Positions 1-5,167 of a stretch of DNA of 5,184 nucleotides are shown one piece after another. The notes beneath the pieces were generated by a model. The model was not told where the DNA came from. It was given only the letters and a program-made list of their open reading frames with translations, and did not search any database. A program made the position numbers and the translations under genes. Numbering within the stretch: position 1 is the stretch's first letter; each line of letters begins with the position of its first letter. The stretch covers positions 1 through 5,184 of the forward strand of contig QAKW01000027.1 of assembly GCA_003343605.1 (NCBI GenBank), read 5' to 3'. The DNA comes from Clostridiales bacterium (lineage in GTDB: Bacteria; Bacillota; Clostridia; Oscillospirales; QAKW01).

Positions 1-36
1 AGGCGATGGAATTACTTCTGTCTATTATACACATCT
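1..36. other. Probable sequencing-adapter chimera (Tn5/Nextera mosaic end)
   Basis: Positions 18-36 read CTGTCTATTATACACATCT. The 19-base Tn5 mosaic end used in Nextera libraries is, in this orientation, CTGTCTCTTATACACATCT, so 18 of 19 bases agree (one difference, at position 24). A chance match of this quality is very unlikely. The 17 bases before it have no counterpart elsewhere in the window and their origin is unknown. Coding sequence that looks like a Clp ATPase begins immediately after, at about 37-39 (residues PQVNEM). I infer that this end is an assembly or library artefact rather than native upstream sequence. Confidence 0.85.
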
Positions 37-2195
37 TTCCGCAGGTGAACGAGATGATCCGGGGCATGGGGATGACCGATGAAGATATTGAGCAGTTTGC
101 CGATGAATTCGATAATATGAGCGAACAGCTGGGGCTGAGCGGCAATGAGCTGGATTCTCAAACCGCGCCTTCGCTGCCGCCATTTTTTAATAAAATGCTG
201 GGAAAACTGGGGAATACGCCCGCCGCGGAATCTGCGCAGGGTGCCGAGCCGCGTGAACCTGCCAAAGAAAAGAAAAAAGAAAAGAAAAGAAAAATTCTGG
301 ATCAATACGGAGTGAATCTTACGGCAAAGGCCCGGGCCGGGGAGCTTGATCCGGTGATCGGCCGGGAAACAGAGCTGAATCGGTTGATCCGGATTCTGAA
401 CCGCAGAACGAAAAACAATCCCTGCCTGATCGGGGAACCGGGTGTTGGTAAAACAGCGATTGCAGAAGAGCTGGCTACCCGGATCGCACTGGAAAATGTT
501 CCGGCGAAGCTGCTGGATAAAGAGGTTTACCTTCTGGATCTGACAGCGCTGGTGGCCGGAACCCAGTTTCGCGGGCAGTTTGAGAGCCGAATCAAGAATC
601 TGATCAATGAAGTGGTGAACCTTGGCAACATTATTCTGGTGATTGATGAAATCCATAACCTTGTGGGCACCGGCGACGGAGAGGGAACGATGAACGCGGC
701 CAATATATTGAAACCGGCGCTTTCGCGGGGCGAGATTCAGGTGATCGGCGCAACGACTCTGGCGGAATATAGAAAATATATTGAAAAGGATGCCGCGCTG
801 GAGCGGCGGTTTCAGCCGGTATTGGTTGAAGAGCCTTCTCTGGAAGATACTGTTGAAATATTAAAGGGGATCCGGCCTCGCTACAGTGCGTATCATCATG
901 TTACGATTCCGGATAATCTGCTGGTGCAGGCGGCGCAAATGTCGGAGCGGTATATTACCGACCGTTTTTTGCCGGATAAGGCCATTGATTTGCTGGATGA
1001 AGCCTGTAGTGGAGCGTCTCTTGAAAATGTTGCGCAAAATGAGCGAATCCGCAAGCAGCGCAGGCTAACAGAGATCGAAGCACGGTTGAATGTTCTTGCT
1101 GAAGGGGAGCAGGATGAAACCGTCTATAAGGAGATTGCAGAGCTCAATAGTGAAAAGTGCCGTTTGGAATCTGCGCTGCAGGAGCTTGGCGGGGAACAGG
1201 ATGTGGTTTTAACCTTTGATCATCTGGCCTATGTTCTGGAGCTCTGGACCGGTATTCCCGCATCGAAAATCAAGCAGCAGGAATTTGAAAAGCTCAATCA
1301 TCTTGCCGATGCGCTGAAAGCACGCATTGTTGGCCAGGATCAGGCAATCGACAGCGTGGTTCGCGCAATCAAACGGCGGAGGGTAGGCGTGTGCATCTCC
1401 CGCAGTCCGGCTTCGTTTATTTTTACCGGGCCGACCGGCGTTGGCAAAACAGAACTGGTTCGGCAGCTCTCGATCGCGCTTTTCGACAGTGTGGAAGCGC
1501 TGATCCGCGTGGATATGAGCGAGTATATGGAAAAACATTCGGTTTCCAAGCTGATCGGCGCACCACCGGGCTATGTCGGCTATGACGATGCGGGCCAGCT
1601 TACCGAAAAGGTAAGAAGAAAGCCTTACAGCGTTATTTTATTTGATGAAATTGAAAAGGCGCATCCGGAGGTTCTGAACATTATGCTTCAGATGCTCGAT
1701 GATGGAAAGCTGACCGACGCCCAGGGGCGGGTAGTAAACTTTGAAAATACCATCATTGTGATGACGACCAACGCAACGGCAGATACCTCCAACGCTACCG
1801 GCTTCAACCGCAGCGAATCGGATCTGGAAAAAGACCGGGCAACCCGTGCGCTGCTGAAATTTTTACGCCCTGAATTTATCAACCGGGTTGATGAAATCAT
1901 TTCGTTCCATCCGCTGGAACGGCAGACGATCCGGGCAATTGCAGACATTATGATCGGTGATTTGCGCAAAAGTCTGGAAGTGCGCTCAGTCTCTCTTTTG
2001 GTAGAGGATGCGGTATTGGATTATCTTGCCGAGAACGGATATGATCGGAAATTCGGCGCGCGCTCCCTTAAACGGGCGATTCAACGTGAAGTGGAAGACC
2101 GGATTGCACAGGAAATGATCGACCATTTTGAACGAGACGCAAAAACCGTTCGCTGCTATTTGCAAAACGGAAAAATTAATGTTGAATTACAATAA
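6..2195 (+). CDS. ClpE-like Clp ATPase (AAA+ unfoldase), truncated at the 5' end
   Basis: ATP-driven hexameric unfoldase of the Clp/Hsp100 class, expected to feed proteins into ClpP in the cytoplasm. Numbering follows the 729-residue frame from 6. The first AAA+ domain has Walker A GEPGVGKT (143-150), Walker B LVIDE (211-215), a pore loop GTQFRGQFE with F188, and ERRF arginine fingers (266-269). A short coiled-coil middle segment lies at about 341-395, far shorter than in ClpB. The second AAA+ domain has Walker A GPTGVGKT (475-482), pore loop GYVGY (522-526), Walker B ILFDE (544-548) and sensor 2 GARSLKR (684-690). A TGFN loop (598-601) sits where ClpC/ClpE carry the VGF ClpP-docking loop. 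Residues 85-96 form a lysine/glutamate-rich linker. No Clp_N repeats are present, which favours ClpE over ClpC. Residues 1-11 derive from adapter-like sequence, so the listed start is not genuine. I infer that a zinc-finger N-terminus typical of ClpE relatives is missing. The frame is open to the window edge. Confidence 0.93.
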   Translation: MELLLSIIHIFPQVNEMIRGMGMTDEDIEQFADEFDNMSEQLGLSGNELDSQTAPSLPPFFNKMLGKLGNTPAAESAQGAEPREPAKEKKKEKKRKILDQYGVNLTAKARAGELDPVIGRETELNRLIRILNRRTKNNPCLIGEPGVGKTAIAEELATRIALENVPAKLLDKEVYLLDLTALVAGTQFRGQFESRIKNLINEVVNLGNIILVIDEIHNLVGTGDGEGTMNAANILKPALSRGEIQVIGATTLAEYRKYIEKDAALERRFQPVLVEEPSLEDTVEILKGIRPRYSAYHHVTIPDNLLVQAAQMSERYITDRFLPDKAIDLLDEACSGASLENVAQNERIRKQRRLTEIEARLNVLAEGEQDETVYKEIAELNSEKCRLESALQELGGEQDVVLTFDHLAYVLELWTGIPASKIKQQEFEKLNHLADALKARIVGQDQAIDSVVRAIKRRRVGVCISRSPASFIFTGPTGVGKTELVRQLSIALFDSVEALIRVDMSEYMEKHSVSKLIGAPPGYVGYDDAGQLTEKVRRKPYSVILFDEIEKAHPEVLNIMLQMLDDGKLTDAQGRVVNFENTIIVMTTNATADTSNATGFNRSESDLEKDRATRALLKFLRPEFINRVDEIISFHPLERQTIRAIADIMIGDLRKSLEVRSVSLLVEDAVLDYLAENGYDRKFGARSLKRAIQREVEDRIAQEMIDHFERDAKTVRCYLQNGKINVELQ

Positions 2196-2202
2196 AAAAC
2201 GC

Positions 2203-2231
2203 TTGACAATCTTCCCGGAGTTTTGTATAAT
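2203..2231 (+). promoter_or_regulatory. Sigma-A promoter of rpsU
   Basis: Perfect -35 box TTGACA (2203-2208) and perfect -10 box TATAAT (2226-2231), separated by 17 bases. Transcription should start near 2238, leaving a leader of about 50 bases before rpsU. The -35 box begins only 8 bases after the stop codon of the Clp gene. No terminator lies between them, so the Clp transcript can also read into rpsU. A full consensus match suggests strong constitutive expression, as expected for a ribosomal protein gene. Confidence 0.93.
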
Positions 2232-2241
2232 ACACCTTGTA

Positions 2242-2255
2242 CCTGTATCAACAGG
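2242..2255 (+). other. Small hairpin in the rpsU leader
   Basis: CCTGT (2242-2246) pairs with ACAGG (2251-2255) around a four-base ATCA loop. It lies just downstream of the predicted transcription start and upstream of the ribosome binding site. Five base pairs is short. It could stabilise the 5' end of the mRNA, but a regulatory role is only a guess. Confidence 0.25.
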
Positions 2256-2269
2256 ATCGTCGTAAAAGC

Positions 2270-2278
2270 GGAGGGAGG
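2270..2278 (+). promoter_or_regulatory. Overlapping tandem Shine-Dalgarno sites of rpsU
   Basis: Two overlapping GGAGG cores, at 2270-2274 and 2274-2278, lie upstream of the ATG at 2288. The second is 9 bases from the start, an optimal distance, and it fixes the ATG rather than the longer open frame from 2237 as the start. Confidence 0.85.
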
Positions 2279-2287
2279 GAAGACCAA

Positions 2288-2461
2288 ATGGCAGAAATCC
2301 GCATCAAGGAAAACGAATCCTTGGATAGTGCTTTGAGAAGATTTAAAAGACAATGTGCGAAATCCGGCGTTCTCTCCGAAATCAGAAAGAGAGAGCACTA
2401 CGAGAAGCCCAGCGTAAAGAGAAAGAAAAAATCTGAAGCGGCTAGAAAACGCAAGTATTAA
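2288..2461 (+). CDS. rpsU: 30S ribosomal protein S21
   Basis: A 57-residue, strongly basic protein of the small ribosomal subunit that takes part in translation initiation. The sequence starts MAEIRIKENESLDSALRRFK and continues through the family signature with RQCAKSG and EIRKREHYEKPS, then a lysine/arginine tail (RKKKSEAARKRKY). Length and sequence are typical for Firmicutes S21. The open frame extends upstream to 2237, but the ATG at 2288 has an excellent ribosome binding site and gives the canonical N-terminus. It has its own consensus promoter and is closed by a strong terminator, so it forms a monocistronic unit that can also receive Clp read-through transcripts. I am sure of this identification. 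Confidence 0.98.
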   Translation: MAEIRIKENESLDSALRRFKRQCAKSGVLSEIRKREHYEKPSVKRKKKSEAARKRKY

Positions 2462-2506
2462 TTGCTTTTATAAAAGTCGTTTTGCATTTGATACTCTCAA
2501 ACAATC

Positions 2507-2540
2507 GACCCGCATTCTAAAAGAGTGCGGGTTCTTTTTT
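2507..2540 (+). terminator. Intrinsic terminator after rpsU
   Basis: The 12-base arms 2507-2518 and 2522-2533 pair around a three-base AAA loop, including the GC-rich core CCCGC/GCGGG and two G-U wobbles. A C and six T residues follow (2534-2540). This is a classical rho-independent terminator 45 bases after the rpsU stop. The ribosome binding site of the next gene starts only a few bases after the T-tract. Confidence 0.93.
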
Positions 2541-2545
2541 ATATC

Positions 2546-2552
2546 AAGGAGG
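2546..2552 (+). promoter_or_regulatory. Ribosome binding site deciding the start at 2561
   Basis: AAGGAGG lies 8 bases before the ATG at 2561. The frame is open back to a GTG at 2525, but that codon lies inside the terminator stem and has no ribosome binding site, so the ATG is chosen. Confidence 0.9.
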
Positions 2553-2560
2553 AAACATCC

Positions 2561-3697
2561 ATGCGCAATTATTTTGGAAACGATCCGGAATTTCATTTTC
2601 AGTTTCCGCTGGACGGTGATTGCCTTAATTGCTACGACGGGCAGGAAACCCCCGAAGGACTTCTCATTACGGTTCGGGTGAACGGCCGTGCCGGAAGCCG
2701 TGTTGCCGTGAATGAGCAGCCCGCAGAGTGGAATGGAACCTGCTATACCTGCGGGATTTTGCTCCGCCACTACCGCACTACTTTGGAAGCAGCGGATCTG
2801 AACAGTGGAGAAAAAACATCGATTGCCGTATATAAGCTGCATGATCCGGTTGGAAAATATCGCCTGTCGAGCGATGATAATATTCTGTTTTTACAGGATA
2901 TCAATGATCACAAAGATACCTATCAATCTATTTTTGATAATCCATACCTTGCCGTTTATAAAAAAGCGCATGATCTTTACGGGGCATGTGTTCATATCAA
3001 TATTTATTATGAATACACCGAAGAGGAGATGAAAGATTTCTCCGCACATAAAACTTATTTCAATCTTTCGATGATGACAGACCGGTTTAAGCCAGAATGG
3101 CAGCAAAACGCCGATTGGCTGAAGCTGAGTTTTCACGCGCGGAAGAATTATCCAAACAGGCCTTACCAGAATGCAACCATTGCGCAGATTTCCCGCGATA
3201 TTGAGCTGGTTCATCGTGAAATCAGCCGCTTTGCGGGGAAAGAGGTGTTGCCTCCTGTTACGACGCTTCATTTCGGCGCTTCCAATCTGGCGGTTACCCG
3301 CGTGCTGCGGGAATACGGCTATCGGGGGCTTACCGGCTATTTTGAAATCGATAAGCATGGCGAGCCGTTGGTAGCCTATCATTATCCGGTGGATTTGACA
3401 CGCCATGTGGGCGGGCGTGATTTTTGGAAAGATAATCAGGAAGATATCATGTATGGCCGGATTGATCTGGTGCTTAATGAAAAAAAAGAGCCGGATCAGC
3501 TGATTCAAAAGCTGGAGGAGCTGAAAGGGGATCCGCATCGCGCCGGTTTCGTTTCGCTGCTGATGCATGAAGAATACTTTTATGAGGATTATATAGGCTA
3601 TCGGGAAAAGTTTGAGCAGTTAATACTTGAACCCTGCCGCTGGTGCTACGAGCATGGTTACCGCGGCGCACTGATGAGCGAAACGATGTTTGAATAA
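2561..3697 (+). CDS. Uncharacterised protein with a NodB-like polysaccharide deacetylase-type fold
   Basis: A 378-residue protein that I do not recognise as a named enzyme. There is no signal peptide and no membrane segment, so it should be cytoplasmic. Residues 1-93 look beta-rich, possibly an immunoglobulin-like lead domain. From about 105 the pattern resembles the carbohydrate-esterase-4/NodB barrel. FLQDINDH (110-117) is placed like the TFDD motif, with D113 and D116 as candidate metal ligands, and a helix plus the strand CVHINIYY (143-150) follow. SFHA (190-193, H192) may stand for the metal-binding His motif. TTLHFGAS (234-241) and LLMHEEYF (333-340, H336) are further candidate active-site strands. 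Motif assignment is inference; the classical HxxxH motif is not intact, so activity is uncertain. It has no promoter of its own that I can see and probably depends on read-through of the rpsU terminator. The glycosylase gene follows almost without gap. Bases 2911-2954 recur at the window end (see the junction). Confidence 0.85.
   Translation: MRNYFGNDPEFHFQFPLDGDCLNCYDGQETPEGLLITVRVNGRAGSRVAVNEQPAEWNGTCYTCGILLRHYRTTLEAADLNSGEKTSIAVYKLHDPVGKYRLSSDDNILFLQDINDHKDTYQSIFDNPYLAVYKKAHDLYGACVHINIYYEYTEEEMKDFSAHKTYFNLSMMTDRFKPEWQQNADWLKLSFHARKNYPNRPYQNATIAQISRDIELVHREISRFAGKEVLPPVTTLHFGASNLAVTRVLREYGYRGLTGYFEIDKHGEPLVAYHYPVDLTRHVGGRDFWKDNQEDIMYGRIDLVLNEKKEPDQLIQKLEELKGDPHRAGFVSLLMHEEYFYEDYIGYREKFEQLILEPCRWCYEHGYRGALMSETMFE
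2911..2954 (+). repeat. 44-base segment repeated at the window end (native copy)
   Basis: This segment lies inside the 378-residue gene, where it is in frame and encodes part of the DTYQSIFDNPYLAV stretch. It recurs in direct orientation at 5141-5184 with one difference (A at 2914, C at 5144). The context shows that this is the original copy and that the other is a chimeric join. Confidence 0.9.
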
Positions 3698-3698
3698 A

Positions 3699-4178
3699 AT
3701 GATGGAGCATTCTATCCCGCCGCTCTTTAACGCACAATCGGAAATTCTGATCTTGGGCAGTTTCCCTTCGGTTAAATCAAGAGAACAGGGATTTTTCTAT
3801 GGGCATCCCCAAAACCGCTTTTGGCGGGTTCTTGCCGCAGTTTTAGATTCTGTGCCGCCGCAGACGGTGGCAGAAAAGAAAGAACTGCTGCTTCGAAACC
3901 ATATTGCGGTTTGGGATGTGATCGCGCGTTGTGAAATTGAGGGCAGCGCAGACAGCAGCATTAAAAATGTGCAGCCAAACGATCTGCAATCCCTTTTGGC
4001 TGCAAGCCGTATCCGGCGGATTTTTCTGAACGGCCAAACTGCCGCGCGGCTATATAAACGTTATATGGCCCCGAAAATAGATCTGCCCGCAGCCGTACTT
4101 CCTTCCACTTCGCCGGCAAACGCGGCCTGGAATCTGGCACGGCTTTGCGGGGCTTGGCAAGTGATTAAAAATGCGTAA
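3699..4178 (+). CDS. DNA-deoxyinosine glycosylase (uracil-DNA glycosylase superfamily)
   Basis: A 159-residue repair enzyme expected to remove hypoxanthine (deaminated adenine), and possibly other deaminated bases, from DNA. It matches the small hypoxanthine-DNA glycosylase branch of the uracil-DNA glycosylase superfamily. From the ATG at 3699, motif 1 is LGSFPSVKSREQGFFYG (19-35), followed directly by HPQNRFW (36-42) with the conserved Asn39 of this family. The closing DNA-binding motif is LPSTSPANA (134-142), and the strand IRRIFLNG precedes it. Size is typical. The start is uncertain: ATG at 3699 or 3702, or TTG at 3690. None has a good ribosome binding site. The ATG at 3699 lies one base after the upstream stop, so translation is probably coupled to the preceding gene. 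The final codons lie in the arm of the terminator hairpin. Family identification is firm; exact substrate is inferred. Confidence 0.93.
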   Translation: MMEHSIPPLFNAQSEILILGSFPSVKSREQGFFYGHPQNRFWRVLAAVLDSVPPQTVAEKKELLLRNHIAVWDVIARCEIEGSADSSIKNVQPNDLQSLLAASRIRRIFLNGQTAARLYKRYMAPKIDLPAAVLPSTSPANAAWNLARLCGAWQVIKNA

Positions 4179-4205
4179 GGCAAAAGCCTTACGCATTTTT
4201 AATCA
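4162..4205. terminator. Bidirectional intrinsic terminator between convergent genes
   Basis: A perfect 20-bp stem (arms 4162-4181 and 4186-4205) with an AAAA loop, GC-rich near the loop (GCGTAAGGC) and A/T-rich at the base. It gives a T-run after the core in both directions and should therefore stop transcription from the glycosylase gene and from the HxlR gene. Both stop codons lie inside it (4176-4178 on +, 4189-4191 on -), and the arms encode the last residues of both proteins. Confidence 0.95.
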
Positions 4206-4545
4206 TGGCGCAGTTTGGGCAGATCCCGCGCTGCTTTAAATACTCCGCACCCCAGGTATACATGGATTCCAGAATCGGAACCATGCTTTTGCCCAATTCT
4301 GAGAGCTGATATTCAACCTTCGGCGGTACCACCGGGTAAACGGTACGCAGTATCAGCGCATCGGCCTCCAGTTCTCTCAACTGCTGTGTCAGCATTTTGG
4401 GGGTTGCTTCCGGAATCAGCTGCTGCAGCGCGCCGAAACGTTTTTTTCCATCTATCAGAAACCAGAGGATTAACGGCTTGTATTTTCCGCCGATCAGGCG
4501 GATGGTTTCCCCCACCGGGCAATGATATATATTTTGAGAATCCAT
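4189..4545 (-). CDS. HxlR-family winged-helix transcriptional regulator
   Basis: A 118-residue DNA-binding protein of the HxlR/MarR-like type, usually a dimer that senses thiol-reactive compounds, aldehydes or redox state. The signature begins HCPVGETIRLIGGKYKPLILW (8-28), followed by the recognition helix region ATPKMLTQQLRELE (47-60), the wing DALILRTVYPVVPPKVEYQLS (62-82) and the dimerisation helix near LGKSMVPILESMYTWG. Cys9 occupies the N-terminal position used as the sensing thiol in HxlR members such as YodB and HypR. In addition there is a C-terminal CPNC pair (109-112), which could bind a metal or form a disulfide. The start ATG at 4545 is preceded by a GGAAGG-type site at about 4558-4563 on the minus strand, somewhat distant. 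It is divergent from a copper-type ATPase, which may be its target. The effector is unknown. Confidence 0.93.
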   Translation of the reverse strand: MDSQNIYHCPVGETIRLIGGKYKPLILWFLIDGKKRFGALQQLIPEATPKMLTQQLRELEADALILRTVYPVVPPKVEYQLSELGKSMVPILESMYTWGAEYLKQRGICPNCAMIKNA

Positions 4546-4576
4546 CGGTCAAATGTTCCTTCCTTTCTTTTAGGGT

Positions 4577-4601
4577 AGTATCTTACAAAATAGTGCATAC
4601 T
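4577..4601. promoter_or_regulatory. Candidate operator dyad AGTAT-N15-ATACT
   Basis: Inverted 5-base arms AGTAT (4577-4581) and ATACT (4597-4601) lie in the divergent region between the regulator and the ATPase gene. The dyad is inside the predicted leader of the HxlR gene and reaches the -35 region of the weak plus-strand promoter. HxlR proteins usually bind short dyads near their own promoter. The arms are short, so this is a candidate only. Confidence 0.35.
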
Positions 4602-4628
4602 TGTTTTATCAAACCTTTATGTTAAAAT
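4601..4628 (+). promoter_or_regulatory. Possible weak promoter of the copper-type ATPase gene
   Basis: TTGTTT (4601-4606) and TAAAAT (4623-4628) are separated by 16 bases. The -10 box agrees at 5 of 6 positions, the -35 only at its first three. This would start transcription near 4635. A weak basal promoter fits a gene that is switched by a regulator, but other placements in this A/T-rich stretch are possible. Confidence 0.35.
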
Positions 4629-4640
4629 TATATCATAAAG
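4615..4640. promoter_or_regulatory. Candidate operator dyad CTTTATG-N12-CATAAAG
   Basis: Perfect 7-base inverted arms (4615-4621 and 4634-4640) enclose both predicted -10 boxes of the divergent promoters. A dimeric repressor bound here could block both genes at once. The binding protein is not known; the adjacent HxlR regulator is the obvious candidate. Confidence 0.4.
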
Positions 4641-4655
4641 AAAATTCAGGTGCAA
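4627..4655 (-). promoter_or_regulatory. Promoter of the HxlR regulator gene
   Basis: Read on the minus strand: TTGCAC (-35, 4655-4650), a 17-base spacer, then TATAAT (-10, 4632-4627). The -10 is perfect and the -35 agrees at 4 of 6. Transcription would start near 4620, giving a leader of about 75 bases before the ATG at 4545. Confidence 0.65.
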
Positions 4656-4663
4656 GTGAGGAT

Positions 4664-4668
4664 GGAGG
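4664..4668 (+). promoter_or_regulatory. Ribosome binding site deciding the TTG start at 4676
   Basis: GGAGG lies 7 bases before the TTG at 4676. The only upstream in-frame ATG (4619) lacks such a site and lies within the promoter region, so TTG is chosen. Confidence 0.8.
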
Positions 4669-4675
4669 CGTTGTT

Positions 4676-5167
4676 TTGAAAAAAGAATTTGATATTACAG
4701 GAATGACTTGCGCTTCCTGCGCCGCGCGGATTGAAAAGGTGGTTGGAAGGCTGCCGGAAGTTGATGGTGTTTCCGTAAACCTGGCAACCGAGCGTATGCA
4801 GGTGGAGGCGCAGGATGGTGCGTTTGATAAGGTGCTTGCCGCTGTAGAGAACGCCGGTTTCGGTGCGGCAGAGAGAACAGATGCCAAGCCGAATGAAGAT
4901 AAAAATCATAAAAAAATCCAGCAGATCAGACGGCGTTTTATTCTGGCGGCCTGCTTTGCCGTTCCATTGTTTTATCTGGCGATGGGCCCGATGGTGGGGC
5001 TGCCGGTTCCGGGGATTCTTTCGCCGGAAGAGAGGCCCTTGGTTTATGCGTGCGTACAGCTTGGGCTGACGATTCCGATCATTTTTGTTGGATTCCGTTT
5101 TTACACGGTGGGTTATTCCGCCGCTGTGTATAAGCGACAGCAACGATACCTATCAATCTATTTTTGA
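4676..5167 (+). CDS. Copper-type P1B ATPase, N-terminal fragment with chimeric 3' end
   Basis: The start of a heavy-metal-transporting ATPase of the CopA type, which uses ATP to export Cu(I) across the membrane. From the TTG at 4676, residues 1-66 form one heavy-metal-associated domain with GMTCASC (9-15; Cys12 and Cys15 bind metal). A polar linker (67-87) follows, then membrane segment 1 (about 87-110) and segment 2 (about 121-143), followed by FYTVGYSAAVYKR, typical of the loop before segment 3. Family members normally continue with an NMD-type motif and are over 700 residues long. Here native sequence stops at about residue 155 (5140). The last eight residues and the TGA at 5165 come from a copied piece of another gene, so this is an assembly break and not a natural short protein. 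The metal-binding CPC motif and catalytic DKTG are outside the window; specificity for copper is inferred from the N-terminal part alone. Confidence 0.9.
   Translation: MKKEFDITGMTCASCAARIEKVVGRLPEVDGVSVNLATERMQVEAQDGAFDKVLAAVENAGFGAAERTDAKPNEDKNHKKIQQIRRRFILAACFAVPLFYLAMGPMVGLPVPGILSPEERPLVYACVQLGLTIPIIFVGFRFYTVGYSAAVYKRQQRYLSIYF
5122..5140 (+). other. Mosaic-end-like sequence at the chimeric junction
   Basis: These 19 bases agree with the Tn5/Nextera mosaic end AGATGTGTATAAGAGACAG at 16 positions, including an uninterrupted TGTGTATAAG and the terminal GACAG. They also encode AVYKRQ, which suits the ATPase, so they may be native sequence that resembles the adapter by chance. This likeness probably let the assembler join an adapter-bearing read here. 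Confidence 0.6.

Noticed and set aside
18..36. Real Tn5-family transposon end
   Set aside because: No transposase, no partner inverted end and no target duplication. The hybrid 19-base form is the laboratory adapter, and the other window end also shows a join.
2465..2476. Perfect 12-base palindrome CTTTTATAAAAG after rpsU
   Set aside because: A/T-rich and short, without a loop for a hairpin and no nearby promoter to control; likely chance.
2525..2560. Upstream GTG start for the 378-residue protein
   Set aside because: It lies inside the terminator stem and has no ribosome binding site; the ATG at 2561 has AAGGAGG at 8 bases.
2891..3568. Long open frame on the minus strand inside the 378-residue gene
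   Set aside because: It has no ribosome binding site or recognisable motif and mirrors the codon pattern of the real gene; likewise the minus-strand frame at 12-656 opposite the Clp gene.
4601..4675. Longer N-terminus for the ATPase from TTG 4601 or ATG 4619
   Set aside because: Both fall in the divergent promoter region without a ribosome binding site; family members begin just before the metal-binding domain, as does the TTG at 4676.
4646..5143. Minus-strand open frame opposite the ATPase gene
   Set aside because: The plus strand has clear metal-binding and membrane motifs with a ribosome binding site; the minus frame shows none and crosses the chimeric junction.
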